From Streptomyces rishiriensis (GTDB lineage Bacteria; Actinomycetota; Actinomycetes; Streptomycetales; Streptomycetaceae): 38,621 nt of DNA. The notes beneath the pieces are model-generated. The model had not been told where the DNA came from, did not search any database, and worked only from the letters and a program-made list of their open reading frames with translations. The stretch spans positions 1 through 38,621 of the forward strand of contig NZ_BEWA01000036.1 of the NCBI RefSeq assembly GCF_003112535.1, given 5' to 3'. Numbering within the stretch: the first letter of the stretch is position 1; each line of letters begins with the position of its first letter. The translations under genes were made by a program, and so were the position numbers. This document shows, in pieces, positions 1-7,778 of the stretch.

Positions 1-2
1 AG

Positions 3-1444
3 TAGGGCTTGGTCAGGTTGATATCGGGATGGGTATGTTGCGGCGGCAGGTGGGGCAGGCGCCGGTCCAGGTGGCGAGGAGTGTCTGCAGTTCCCGGACC
101 ACTTGATAGAGGCTCAGACCCGCGCCGCGTCTTTTGGGTCTCGTGCCAGTCGTTGCAGGGTGCAGAAAGCGTGGGCGGCGGAGACGAGGGTGACGTGATG
201 GTGCCAGCCATCCCAGGTGCGGCCCTCGAAGTGGGCCAGGCCCAGGGCTTGTTTCATCTCGCGGTAGTCGTGTTCGATGCGCCAGCGCAGTTTGGCGAGC
301 CGGACCAGGGTGGCCAGTGGCATGCCGGAGGGCAGGTTGGAGAGCCAGAACTGCACGGGTTCGGGTTCGGTGGCCGGCCACTCGGCCAGCAGCCAGCGTT
401 CGGGCAGTTCAGGACCGTCGGTGGCCTGACGGACGCCGCGTCCGGCCGGGCGGATGCGCAGAGCCACGAACCGCGAGTACATACGTCTGAAGCCGCTGAT
501 CCCTTTGCCGGGGCGGGAGCCCTCCCGCCAGGACACCGGCCTCGCGGCCGTCCTCCCGGCCGCGATGACCAGCTCCTTCATGGTCTGTGCGGGCTCTGGA
601 TACTGCATTCTCGGTGGCCGGCCGGTGCCTGCACAGGCGGGCTGGACGGGCCGGACCTCGGCCGGATGGGCGGTGTGGCGGGAGGAAATACCCACCGCGT
701 AGGGCAGGTTGCGTTCTTCCAGGCCCAACCGGAAGGCGGCGGCGTCCCCGTATCCGGCGTCCGCGACGACCAGGGGGATGTCGATGCCCCACGAGCGGGT
801 CTCGTCGATCATGTCCAGGGCCAGCTGCCACTTCTCGACGTGGCCCACCTGGTCGGGGATGCCGCAGCGACTGCGGCGGGCGACCTTGTCCGCATCAGCC
901 TCCGGCGAGGCGGGATCCCAGGACGCGGGCAGGAACAGGCGCCAGTTCACCGCGGCCGAGGCGTGATCACGGGCCAGGTGCAGCGACACCCCGACCTGGC
1001 ATTTGGTGACCTTGCCCGCGGTGCCGGTGTACTGCCGCGACACACACGCCGAGGCATCCCCGTCCTTCAAGAAGCCGGTGTCGTCGACGATCAGTGCCTC
1101 CGCCCCGATCACTTCGTGCATCCTCCAGGCCAGCCGGGCCCGCACGTGGGCGGGATCCCACGGGCTGGAGGTGATGAAGTGCGCCAGCGCCTGCCGGTTG
1201 CCGTCCTCACCCAGACGGGCCGCCATCGGCTCCACCGACTTGCGCCGCCCCTCCAGCAGCAGCCCGCGCACATACGCCGACCCCCACCGCCGCTGATCCG
1301 CACGGAAGAACCCGTCGAACAACTCCGCCGCGAACGCCTCCAAGTCCTCCCGGACCGAGGCCATCTCCTCAGGTGTCACACCACGTCCAACGACGCTCAT
1401 GGAGCATGAGACACGCATGCACAAGTGAAGATGACCAAGCCCTA
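3..1444 (-). mobile_element. IS701-family insertion sequence
   Basis: The element has perfect 13-bp terminal inverted repeats: TAGGGCTTGGTCA at 3-15 and its reverse complement at 1432-1444. CTAG follows at 1445-1448, and the window itself opens with AG, so the left copy of a CTAG target duplication is probably cut by the window edge. A YTAR-type 4-bp target and a length near 1.44 kb fit the IS701 family. The only gene is the minus-strand transposase. The right end lies 61 bp upstream of the GTG start of the dehydrogenase at 1506, so the insertion may have displaced that gene's promoter. The perfect ends suggest a recent arrival. Confidence 0.9.
114..1400 (-). CDS. IS701-family transposase (C-terminus in -1 frame)
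   Basis: This is a 428-residue DDE transposase. The catalytic acids are visible in LIVDDTGFLKDG, VVADAGYGD and the late WRIEHDYREMKQALG segment (typical IS4/IS701 YREMK-type box). I chose the ATG at 1400 (MSVVGRG); an in-frame ATG at 1418 is also possible. The zero frame stops at 114-116, just after ...ARDPKDAARV. The -1 frame continues from the same point to a stop at 13-15, inside the terminal repeat, reading LSLYQVVRELQTLLATWTG then ACPTC. That segment looks like the normal C-terminus of Streptomyces relatives. The switch point carries C CCA AAA in the zero frame (positions 138-132), so it is either a one-base indel or a frameshift site. Confidence 0.88.
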   Translation of the reverse strand: MSVVGRGVTPEEMASVREDLEAFAAELFDGFFRADQRRWGSAYVRGLLLEGRRKSVEPMAARLGEDGNRQALAHFITSSPWDPAHVRARLAWRMHEVIGAEALIVDDTGFLKDGDASACVSRQYTGTAGKVTKCQVGVSLHLARDHASAAVNWRLFLPASWDPASPEADADKVARRSRCGIPDQVGHVEKWQLALDMIDETRSWGIDIPLVVADAGYGDAAAFRLGLEERNLPYAVGISSRHTAHPAEVRPVQPACAGTGRPPRMQYPEPAQTMKELVIAAGRTAARPVSWREGSRPGKGISGFRRMYSRFVALRIRPAGRGVRQATDGPELPERWLLAEWPATEPEPVQFWLSNLPSGMPLATLVRLAKLRWRIEHDYREMKQALGLAHFEGRTWDGWHHHVTLVSAAHAFCTLQRLARDPKDAARV

Positions 1445-1505
1445 CTAGTACAACGCCCCGCGCACCCGCGCCCACTGACCCTTTCCCGCGAAGGGAGACC
1501 CGCTC

Positions 1506-2492
1506 GTGCCCGAGACCATGACCGCCCTGTTCGGAGGGATCGGCCCCGACTGGACCACCCGCCAAGTCCCCGTACCCCAGCCTGGCCCCGGGCAGATCGT
1601 GGTACGTGCCCGCGCGGTGGCCCTGAACAACGCCGACGCCTCCATGCTCGCCGCCGCCGACCCCACCTCCGGCGGCACCGGCAAGGAGTACCAGGCCGGC
1701 TACGAGTTCGCCGGCGAGGTCACCGCAGTCGGTGACGGCGTGGCTGCCCCGGCGGTGGGTGAGAGAGTCATGGGCACGACGCCGGGCAGCTTCGCCCAGT
1801 ACGTTCTGGCCGACCACCGCCACGTCCTTTCCGTCCCCGACGAACTCGCCTACGAGGTGGCGTGCGCGCTGCCCACCGGACTGCTCACCGAGCACGGCGC
1901 CCTCACGGCCGCCAGGTTCCAGGCAGGACAGTCGGTACTGATCACCGGGGCCACCTCCAGCATCGGCCTGATCGGCGTACAGATCGCCAAGGCCCTCGAT
2001 GCCGGACAGATCATCGCCACCACCCGCTCCGCCGCCAAGCGCGACCTGCTCGTCCGGGCCGGGGCCGACACCGTCGTGGTCACCGGCGAACAGGACCTCA
2101 CGCAGGCCGTACTGGACGCCACCGGCGGCGAAGGCGTCGACGTCGCCCTCGACCACGTGGGCGGCCCCACCTTCGCGGCCTGCCTTCCCGCCACCAAGAC
2201 CGACGGCGCCGTGGTCAACATCGGCCGTCTCGACACGGCTTCCTCCACCATCGACCTCGATGCCCTGTCCTACCGCCACCTGCGCGTCGCCGGAGTCTCC
2301 TTCGGCTTCACCCGGGCCGCCGAGCTCGGCGCCGTCATCGCCACAGCGGGCGAGCGCCTGCTTGCCGCCGTTGCAGACGGCCGGGTCCGGCCTCTGGTTG
2401 ACACCACCCTCTCCTTCGACACGGCCGACAATGCCGCCGAACGGCTTCGCTCCCACCAGGCTCACGGAAAGATCATCCTCACCGTCCCCTGA
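1506..2492 (+). CDS. zinc-independent quinone-oxidoreductase-type MDR dehydrogenase
   Basis: This 328-residue protein belongs to the medium-chain dehydrogenase/reductase superfamily, quinone oxidoreductase branch, which transfers hydride from NADPH to quinones or enones. The N-terminal GroES-like half contains AGYEFAGEVTAVGDGV at about 64-79. The Rossmann motif is ITGATSSIGLIG at 146-157. No structural or catalytic zinc cysteines are seen, consistent with the zinc-free branch. The GTG at 1506 is preferred because AAGGGAG sits 8 nt upstream (1491-1497); the ATG at 1518 (MTALFG) is an alternative. It is monocistronic or paired with the NTF2-like gene 230 bp downstream. The IS701 element ends 61 bp upstream. 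The substrate cannot be told from sequence. Confidence 0.88.
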   Translation: MPETMTALFGGIGPDWTTRQVPVPQPGPGQIVVRARAVALNNADASMLAAADPTSGGTGKEYQAGYEFAGEVTAVGDGVAAPAVGERVMGTTPGSFAQYVLADHRHVLSVPDELAYEVACALPTGLLTEHGALTAARFQAGQSVLITGATSSIGLIGVQIAKALDAGQIIATTRSAAKRDLLVRAGADTVVVTGEQDLTQAVLDATGGEGVDVALDHVGGPTFAACLPATKTDGAVVNIGRLDTASSTIDLDALSYRHLRVAGVSFGFTRAAELGAVIATAGERLLAAVADGRVRPLVDTTLSFDTADNAAERLRSHQAHGKIILTVP

Positions 2493-2722
2493 GGCCGACA
2501 CCGCGCCAGCCGTCCCCAACAGGGCCGCACTGACAGAACCCGCACCTGTGTGGGCTCAGTGCCGTGTGCACTCGTAGGAAAGCCAGCCGGATCGTGCCGA
2601 CGGCCTTGGACCTCGCTAACTTCGGCGCCATCGCGGTCATGAGCCCACCGACCTTCGACTCCACATCAGCACCATCACTGTCCGCGTCCGCCGACAGGAC
2701 CGCACCCACGTCAGGAGCCACC

Positions 2723-3106
2723 GTGCAGCCATCAGCCGACCAGAGAGCCCGCGAGGAGATCCTCGACGCTCACCGCGCCTATCTGAGCGCCATGGACGAG
2801 GGCGATACCAAGGCGCTCGACGACCTGCTCGAGGACGGCTTCACCCTCACCCACATGACCGGCTACGTGCAGCCCAAAGCCGAATGGCTGGCACAGATGC
2901 GACAGGGCCAGTTCGTCTACCACGTGATCGACGAGAAGAAGACGACACTCGACATCGACGGCGACACGGCTCGCCTCGTCGCCCGGACCGTGACGGACGC
3001 GACCGTGTATGGAACCCGCGCCGACTGGCGGCTGCAACTGGTCACCGACTACGCCCGCCAGGGCGACACCTGGGTCACGCTCCGCACCGTGGCCACGACC
3101 TGGTGA
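2723..3106 (+). CDS. NTF2-like (DUF4440/SnoaL-type) protein
   Basis: A 127-residue protein with the cone-fold pattern of the NTF2/DUF4440 family. It has an N-terminal helix (AREEILDAHRAYLSAMDEGD), then the L-x-x-LLEDGFTLTH strand region and a C-terminal sheet ending VTLRTVATTW. Family members are small hydrolase/isomerase-like or ligand-binding proteins; no specific role can be assigned. I chose the GTG at 2723 because CAGGAG lies 5 nt upstream (2712-2717) and the resulting length matches the family. The frame stays open back to an ATG at 2564, but the extra 53 residues are low-complexity Ser/Ala/Thr and have no ribosome site. It may be cotranscribed with the dehydrogenase upstream. Confidence 0.8.
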   Translation: MQPSADQRAREEILDAHRAYLSAMDEGDTKALDDLLEDGFTLTHMTGYVQPKAEWLAQMRQGQFVYHVIDEKKTTLDIDGDTARLVARTVTDATVYGTRADWRLQLVTDYARQGDTWVTLRTVATTW

Positions 3107-3128
3107 CCGAGGGCTTCCAGCGGCAGGC

Positions 3129-3228
3129 GTGACCGTCAAACCGGCTCGGCCTGGTCGTGCACGGCGGGCGCGCGGAGGCGGCCGGCGTGGTCCGTGCGTG
3201 GTGCGAGGAGCACGCCGCGCGGTGCACG
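3129..3228 (+). pseudogene. NAD kinase N-terminal relic
   Basis: From 3139 the reading NRLGLVVHGGRAEAAGVV then RAWCEEHAARCT closely resembles the N-terminus of actinobacterial ATP-NAD kinases (VGLVVHGGRAEA...WCxEH). A GTG at 3129 followed by ACC GTC AA would give VTVN-RLGLV, but one surplus A in the run 3138-3140 breaks the frame. Beyond about 3228 the similarity stops: there is no GGDGTFLR motif and no catalytic part. The rest of the 3107-3398 interval holds no gene I can support. The assignment rests on my memory of the family, without an alignment. Confidence 0.5.
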
Positions 3229-3398
3229 GCCCGAGTGCCCGACGACGTCGGACCTGGCTGCCACCACATCTGCTGGACCGGCTGGCGGCCTGGCGGCCGA
3301 CCGTGCCAGAGGTCCTGGCCGACGCCCGGCCACGGCTGGACCGTCGCCTTCCGTCTCTCGTGGTGGTGGCGTCGCCGGGGAGGAGCCTCATAGGTCGA

Positions 3399-4358
3399 TC
3401 AGTCGGGTGTCTCGGATGAGTCGGCTGGCTCGGAGTCGCTGGCCGGCGCGGACCGTTCGATGTGGTCGTTGGTCGCGGCCCAGCTGGCCAGCAGGTTCAG
3501 GGCGTCCTGGGTGGGGGAGGCGGGCTCGGGGGTGTAGGTGAGGAGGACCTGGCTGGTGTCGCCGCCCACCGGGAACGTTTCGAAGGGCAGGTCGAGGTCG
3601 CCGACGACGGGGTGGTGCAGAAGTTTCACGCCGGTGGCGTGCATGCGGACGTTGTGGGCGGCCCAGCGGTGACGGAACTCCTCGCTGCGGGTGGACAGTT
3701 CGCCGATCAGGTCGGTCAGCCGCCGGTCGTAGAGATCGCGGCCGGCCTCGGCGCGCAGCATGGCGACACAGTCACCTGCGACCTGGTCCCAGTCGCGGAA
3801 GAATTCAGTCGCGTGCGTGTCGAGGAAGACGAACCTGGAGTTGTTGGGCGGGCGCACCGGGTCGGCGTAGACCGGGGAGTACAGGGCGCGCCCGAGGTCG
3901 TTGGCGGCCAGGATGTCCCCTCGCCCGCTGAGGACGAACGCGGGTGTGCCGCTCATCGAGTCGAGGACGCGCCGCACCGAGGGCCGCACGCGCTGCTGGG
4001 CCGGCCGACGGCGTGGCGGGCGGGTCGTGCCGGCGCCGCGCAGGAGGTCGAGCAGGTGGATGCGTTCGGCCTCGTCGAGCTGGAGTGCTTGCGCGATGCC
4101 GTCGATGACGCTCTCGGAGACGCCGGTGGCGTTGCCGCGCTCCAGCCGCGTGTAGTACTCGCTGGAAATACCCGCGAGGAGGGCGACCTCCTCGCGGCGT
4201 AGCCCGGTGACCCGTCGGCGCTCTCCGCCGTACAGGGGCAGTCCGGCCTGCTCGGGGGTGACCCTGGCCCGTCGCGTGCCGAGGAATTCCCGGATCTGGG
4301 CGCGGAAATCATCACGAATGTCGTGGTTGTCGCTTTGTGGGTCTTTTCTGCCTGCCAT
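3399..4358 (-). CDS. XRE-family regulator with MmyB-like ligand-binding domain
   Basis: A 319-residue transcriptional regulator. Residues about 20-95 form an XRE helix-turn-helix, with the family signature RRVTGLRREEVALLAGIS followed by YYTRLERG. Residues about 115-285 match the MmyB-type ligand-binding domain (ALYSPVYADP, FRHRWAAHNVRMHATGVK, HPVVGDLDL). The ATG at 4358 was chosen because the HTH begins soon after it and GTGGAG precedes it; the frame stays open much further upstream but runs antisense to the SDR. It is divergent from the SDR at 4605, a common arrangement in Streptomyces in which the regulator controls the neighbouring oxidoreductase. Palindromes in the shared intergenic region are plausible operators. 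Confidence 0.9.
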   Translation of the reverse strand: MAGRKDPQSDNHDIRDDFRAQIREFLGTRRARVTPEQAGLPLYGGERRRVTGLRREEVALLAGISSEYYTRLERGNATGVSESVIDGIAQALQLDEAERIHLLDLLRGAGTTRPPRRRPAQQRVRPSVRRVLDSMSGTPAFVLSGRGDILAANDLGRALYSPVYADPVRPPNNSRFVFLDTHATEFFRDWDQVAGDCVAMLRAEAGRDLYDRRLTDLIGELSTRSEEFRHRWAAHNVRMHATGVKLLHHPVVGDLDLPFETFPVGGDTSQVLLTYTPEPASPTQDALNLLASWAATNDHIERSAPASDSEPADSSETPD

Positions 4359-4390
4359 GTGCTCCACTCTACGAGCGCTGCCGTCGGGAA

Positions 4391-4424
4391 GGGGGTCCCT
4401 GTCAGTGACCCCCTCATCAGGGAC
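4391..4424. promoter_or_regulatory. interlocking palindromes, candidate operator
   Basis: Two overlapping inverted repeats lie 33-66 bp upstream of the regulator start. GGGGGTC (4391-4397) pairs with GACCCCC (4407-4413), and GTCCCTG (4396-4402) pairs with CAGGGAC (4418-4424). The arms share bases, so the two structures are mutually exclusive. Their place between the divergent regulator and SDR suggests an autoregulatory binding site. This is inference; no consensus for this regulator is known to me. Confidence 0.4.
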
Positions 4425-4604
4425 TCCCACACTCCCGCGGCAACCGGTTTTGTTGGTGGTGCATCGCCCACGGCGGTGTGAACGGCCCGGATGGGCGTCG
4501 CTTGTGCCGCCGGTCCCAGCCCGCTCTGCGGCGTTGTCCGCGCTGCATGCACCACCCCCCCAGCAGACCGGGTGCCGGTTATGGCGCCTGAAAGGAGATC
4601 CCCC

Positions 4605-5450
4605 ATGAGCAAGGTCATTCTCGTCACAGGCGCCGGACGCGGCCTGGGTACCGACATCGCCCGCGAGGCCCTCACCGCCGGCCACCAGGTCGTCGCCACC
4701 GGCCGTCGCCCCGACGAGGTCGAGAAGGCCCTCGGCGGGCCGCAGGACAACCTGCTGGTCACCAAGCTGGACGTCACCAGCATCGAGGACGCCGAGGCCG
4801 CCGCGCAGGCCGCCGTCGACCGCTTCGGCCGTATTGACGTCCTGATCAACAACGCCGGGTATCTGGTCGCCGGCTACTTCGAAGAGGTCTCGCCCGCGCA
4901 GATGCGCCAGCAGTTCGAGACGAACCTCTTCGGTCCGATGAACGTCACCCGCGCCGTCCTGCCGATCATGCGCAAGCAGCGCGCCGGCCACGTCATCACC
5001 ATCACCTCGACCGCCGGCCTGGTCGGCATGGAGTTCACCTCCGCCTACGCCGCCTCCAAATTCGCGGAAGAGGGCTGGATGGAATCCCTGCGCTACGACG
5101 TCGAGCCCTACGGGATCCACACCACAGCCGTGGAGCCGGGCTACTTCCGCACCGAATTCCTCGTGGACGGGTCCCCCACCTGGCCCGAGCTGTCCATCGA
5201 CGACTACGCCCCGCGCACCGCCCCGCGGATCGAGGGCATCAAGAGCATCAACGGCAAGCAGGCCGGCGACCCCGCCAAGCTCGCCCGCGCCCTGCTGATC
5301 ATCGTTGACCAGGACAAGCCCCTGGAGCGCTTCGTCGCCGGCCTGGACGCCATCGAGGCCGCCGAGGCCAAGGCGAAGGAACTCCTCACCCAGGCCAACG
5401 CCTCCCGCGAACTCGGCGACAACCTCGCCTACGACAACACCCACGCCTGA
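4605..5450 (+). CDS. SDR-family NAD(P)-dependent oxidoreductase
   Basis: A 281-residue classical short-chain dehydrogenase. The cofactor motif TGAGRGLG is at residues 8-15, NNAG lies in VLINNAGYLVAG, and the catalytic segment is ITSTAGLVG ... SAYAASKFAEEG with the YxxxK pair intact. The start ATG at 4605 has AGGAG 7 nt upstream (4593-4597). It is divergent from the MmyB-type regulator. The last third, ending ELGDNLAYDNTHA, recurs as the C-terminal part of the broken chimeric SDR at 11221-11387. The substrate is unknown. Confidence 0.9.
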   Translation: MSKVILVTGAGRGLGTDIAREALTAGHQVVATGRRPDEVEKALGGPQDNLLVTKLDVTSIEDAEAAAQAAVDRFGRIDVLINNAGYLVAGYFEEVSPAQMRQQFETNLFGPMNVTRAVLPIMRKQRAGHVITITSTAGLVGMEFTSAYAASKFAEEGWMESLRYDVEPYGIHTTAVEPGYFRTEFLVDGSPTWPELSIDDYAPRTAPRIEGIKSINGKQAGDPAKLARALLIIVDQDKPLERFVAGLDAIEAAEAKAKELLTQANASRELGDNLAYDNTHA

Positions 5451-5599
5451 CCACCACAACCAACGACAACACGGCTCCCCGGAACCCGCCGGGTCTCACG
5501 TGGCGAAGAAACTCAGCGCCGCGTAACTCGCTGAACAACCTCACACCCGGCGCGGGCGAACGCCACGACCAGGCCAACGTGGCCAGCATCGACCGCTGA

Positions 5600-5656
5600 C
5601 TGTCGCCGCCGCTGCGCCCGGCCCAGCCCGCGCTCCTGGACTTTGCGAAGGACTGA
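5600..5656 (+). pseudogene. C-terminal tail remnant upstream of quinone reductase 1
   Basis: The 18-codon stretch LRPAQPALLDFAKD-stop (full remnant 5600-5656) matches CPAQPAFLEFEQGKD-stop at 11962-12009, the same distance ahead of the third quinone-reductase copy. The frame and stop are kept in both copies, so this looks like the end of a lost gene. I do not recognise the family. The rest of 5451-5744 contains no other gene I can support. Confidence 0.35.
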
Positions 5657-5731
5657 CGCCCCGGCGAAGTACCAGACCGCGTCTCACCCGGCCAACCAGC
5701 ATCCATTCACCCTAGTTCGCTGATCACTGAA

Positions 5732-6295
5732 AAGGTTCTTCATCATGTCCAAGGTTCTCCTTGTTGTCGGTCACCCCGACCTGTCCCAGTCGAAGGCCAA
5801 TGCGGCGCTCGTGGACGCTGTCCGCGATCTGGGTCATGTCACGGTGCACGATCTGTATGCCGCGTACCCCGACTTCCAGATCGATGTCGCTGCCGAGCAG
5901 GCGCTGCTGGCAGAGCACGATGTGATCGTCTTCCAGCACCCGGTGTTCTGGTACAACACCACCCCGCTGTTCAAGCAGTGGCAGGACAAGGTCCTCACCT
6001 TCGGCTGGGCCTTCACCCTCGACGGCTCTCCTTCGCAGCTGGCGGGCAAGAAGGCTGTCGTCGCCGTCACCGCGGGCGTCCCTGCCGACCACTACACGCC
6101 CGAAGGCTCGAACAAGGCCACCCTGGAGACCCTCCTCAACAGCTGGGAGGCGACCCTGCGGCTGTGCCAGCTCGACTTCCAGCAGCCGATGGTCAAGGTG
6201 TACGGCACCGCCTTCGGCCTCTCCGACGAGGATCTGGCCACCGCAGCCAAGCAGTACAACGAACTGCTCGCCTCCTACGCCGCCTGACCCCGCCC
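5732..6295 (+). repeat. 564-bp near-perfect repeat, copy 1
   Basis: This segment is identical to 6434-6997 apart from one base (C at 6159, A at 6861; CGG to AGG, both Arg). Identity begins 13 bp before the ATG and ends 8 bp after the stop, while the flanks diverge at once. Confidence 0.95.
5745..6287 (+). CDS. NAD(P)H quinone oxidoreductase, flavodoxin-like fold (copy 1)
   Basis: A 180-residue flavodoxin-fold oxidoreductase of the NQO1/KefF/YwrO group, which binds FMN or FAD and reduces quinones by two electrons. It opens with MSKVLLVVGHPDLSQSKAN, the phosphate-binding first strand and loop. The VFQHPVFWYNTTPLFKQWQD segment and GKKAVVAVTAG follow, both typical of the family. The ATG at 5745 has AAAGG about 9 nt upstream, as in the other two copies. 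The protein is identical to that of the gene at 6447, and roughly 30 residues differ from the one at 12095. It is cytoplasmic and probably protects against quinones or other electrophiles; the neighbouring reductases fit that role. Confidence 0.92.
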   Translation: MSKVLLVVGHPDLSQSKANAALVDAVRDLGHVTVHDLYAAYPDFQIDVAAEQALLAEHDVIVFQHPVFWYNTTPLFKQWQDKVLTFGWAFTLDGSPSQLAGKKAVVAVTAGVPADHYTPEGSNKATLETLLNSWEATLRLCQLDFQQPMVKVYGTAFGLSDEDLATAAKQYNELLASYAA

Positions 6296-6433
6296 TCACG
6301 ACAGGCCTCGCCTGACAGGCAGGCGGACTGTAAGCCGACTGGACTACTGGAGAGGGACTGTCGGCCCGGCGCATTTCGGATTCGTCAGATCAGACCGATC
6401 CGTATTCATTTACCTCTTTCACTGTTCACAGAG

Positions 6434-6997
6434 AAGGTTCTTCATCATGTCCAAGGTTCTCCTTGTTGTCGGTCACCCCGACCTGTCCCAGTCGAAGGCC
6501 AATGCGGCGCTCGTGGACGCTGTCCGCGATCTGGGTCATGTCACGGTGCACGATCTGTATGCCGCGTACCCCGACTTCCAGATCGATGTCGCTGCCGAGC
6601 AGGCGCTGCTGGCAGAGCACGATGTGATCGTCTTCCAGCACCCGGTGTTCTGGTACAACACCACCCCGCTGTTCAAGCAGTGGCAGGACAAGGTCCTCAC
6701 CTTCGGCTGGGCCTTCACCCTCGACGGCTCTCCTTCGCAGCTGGCGGGCAAGAAGGCTGTCGTCGCCGTCACCGCGGGCGTCCCTGCCGACCACTACACG
6801 CCCGAAGGCTCGAACAAGGCCACCCTGGAGACCCTCCTCAACAGCTGGGAGGCGACCCTGAGGCTGTGCCAGCTCGACTTCCAGCAGCCGATGGTCAAGG
6901 TGTACGGCACCGCCTTCGGCCTCTCCGACGAGGATCTGGCCACCGCAGCCAAGCAGTACAACGAACTGCTCGCCTCCTACGCCGCCTGACCCCGCCC
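6434..6997 (+). repeat. 564-bp near-perfect repeat, copy 2
   Basis: Direct repeat of 5732-6295, offset 702 bp, with a single mismatch. The 138 bp between the copies (6296-6433) is not repeated and holds no gene; it probably carries the promoter of copy 2. Confidence 0.95.
6447..6989 (+). CDS. NAD(P)H quinone oxidoreductase, flavodoxin-like fold (copy 2)
   Basis: This encodes exactly the same 180-residue protein as the gene at 5745. The only nucleotide difference inside the gene is the silent C-to-A change at 6861. Its own upstream sequence differs from that of copy 1, so the two may be expressed differently. Downstream lies the decayed hairpin at 7048-7102, whose intact counterpart follows the third copy. 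Copy 2 therefore keeps the ancestral downstream flank, and copy 1 keeps the ancestral upstream flank (tail remnant at 5600). Near identity with diverged flanks points to gene conversion or a very recent duplication. Confidence 0.92.
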   Translation: MSKVLLVVGHPDLSQSKANAALVDAVRDLGHVTVHDLYAAYPDFQIDVAAEQALLAEHDVIVFQHPVFWYNTTPLFKQWQDKVLTFGWAFTLDGSPSQLAGKKAVVAVTAGVPADHYTPEGSNKATLETLLNSWEATLRLCQLDFQQPMVKVYGTAFGLSDEDLATAAKQYNELLASYAA

Positions 6998-7047
6998 GTA
7001 ACACAGTGGCCGCTGTCGTCGATGACGACGCAGTGGTCATGGGTCCT

Positions 7048-7102
7048 GCCAGGTCTCCGGCCGCTCTTCGCCCGATCGGCGCCAAGCGACCGGCGACCTG
7101 GC
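7048..7102 (+). terminator. decayed large hairpin after quinone reductase 2
   Basis: GCCAGGTCTCCGGCCGC (7048-7064) faces GCGACCGGCGACCTGGC (7086-7102), giving a 17-bp stem with two mismatches. The counterpart at 12696-12750 is perfect. The left arm is unchanged and the right arm carries both changes, so this copy is decaying. It sits 59 nt after the stop codon, as expected of a U-tract-less actinobacterial terminator. Confidence 0.55.
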
Positions 7103-7587
7103 TGCGTCATCGCAAATTCGCAACGTCGACCAGTTTGCCGAGACAGCAGCCCTCCAGATCGCCGAGCGCCACGTCAGCCTGCCCGGGGCGAAGTTGACTG
7201 CCCAACTGTGTGGACATATTCAGAGAGGGGTCATGCCGCGTTGGTCCTGATCCCGGGCCCTCCGGTGGCGTCGGCGGCGCTCCCAGGAATCGGTGGGCGG
7301 TTCCGGCCCTACCGCGACGGCGCATCTGTGGCCGGGCATGGGCCGTCGCTGGAGGACTTCATGGTTCCCGACTCTGCTGACCGTCGGCTCGCCGGAACAG
7401 GCGATCGAGGACATGTCCTACCGGGAAATGATAAAAATCCGAGGTCGTAGTTCTTCGTCAACGACGCCGGGCTGCTGCTGAAGTCCGTGCCGACGCAATA
7501 AAGCTGGTCGTCGTTTCCGCGGGGCTGCGCCTTGATGCCCTCTTTTGGTATTGCCAGTTTGGACATACCCGGGGCGGGCTCGGCCGC
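7103..7587. other. non-coding or decayed interval
   Basis: The first part is diverged from 12751 onward in block B (shared TTTGCCGAGACAGCA). The rest contains A/T-richer patches, unusual here, and several short open frames with poor codon use. I see no gene, RNA or clear signal that I can support. Confidence 0.4.
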
Positions 7588-7697
7588 GGTGGAGGCGGTG
7601 GTGAAGCGAGCCCGAATACGGAACAGTCCTCGGCGGCCGAACCCGTCGCCGAGGTGGGGCCGAACAGAGCTGACCCGCAAGAAGGTGCGGAGTTGGG
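7588..7697 (-). pseudogene. MFS transporter relic (block A)
   Basis: The minus strand reads SVRPHLGDGFGRRGLFRIRA, recalling the loop between TM2 and TM3 of DHA-type MFS exporters (GDRFGRRxLFxxG). Nothing before or after it supports a transporter. The same fragment, decayed differently, lies at 13083-13225, also antisense and also downstream of a quinone-reductase gene. Confidence 0.5.
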
Positions 7698-7778
7698 CCG
7701 TTGGAAATCCGCGACTGGGGCCGCGTGCGCCTTGCGGGCGGCACGATACATGCCCAACTTCCCGCGGCAGGGGATCAC

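Noticed and set aside
9..1409. A 466-codon plus-strand open frame
   Set aside because: It is antisense to the IS701 transposase, which has clear DDE motifs and terminal repeats; the plus-strand protein is Gly/Arg/Pro-rich with no recognisable domain.
114..2519. A single 801-residue minus-strand protein
   Set aside because: Only the part from 1400 downward is transposase; the upstream extension runs antisense through the dehydrogenase and across the IS end.
2564..2722. N-terminal extension of the NTF2-like protein
   Set aside because: Low-complexity sequence without a ribosome site; the GTG at 2723 has CAGGAG at good spacing.
3399..5459. A 686-residue regulator fusion
   Set aside because: The N-terminal extension is antisense to the SDR; the regulator's normal start is at 4358.
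5978..7450. A 490-codon plus-strand frame with an internal repeat
   Set aside because: It is a shifted frame across the duplicated quinone-reductase genes; the repeat in it is the DNA duplication.
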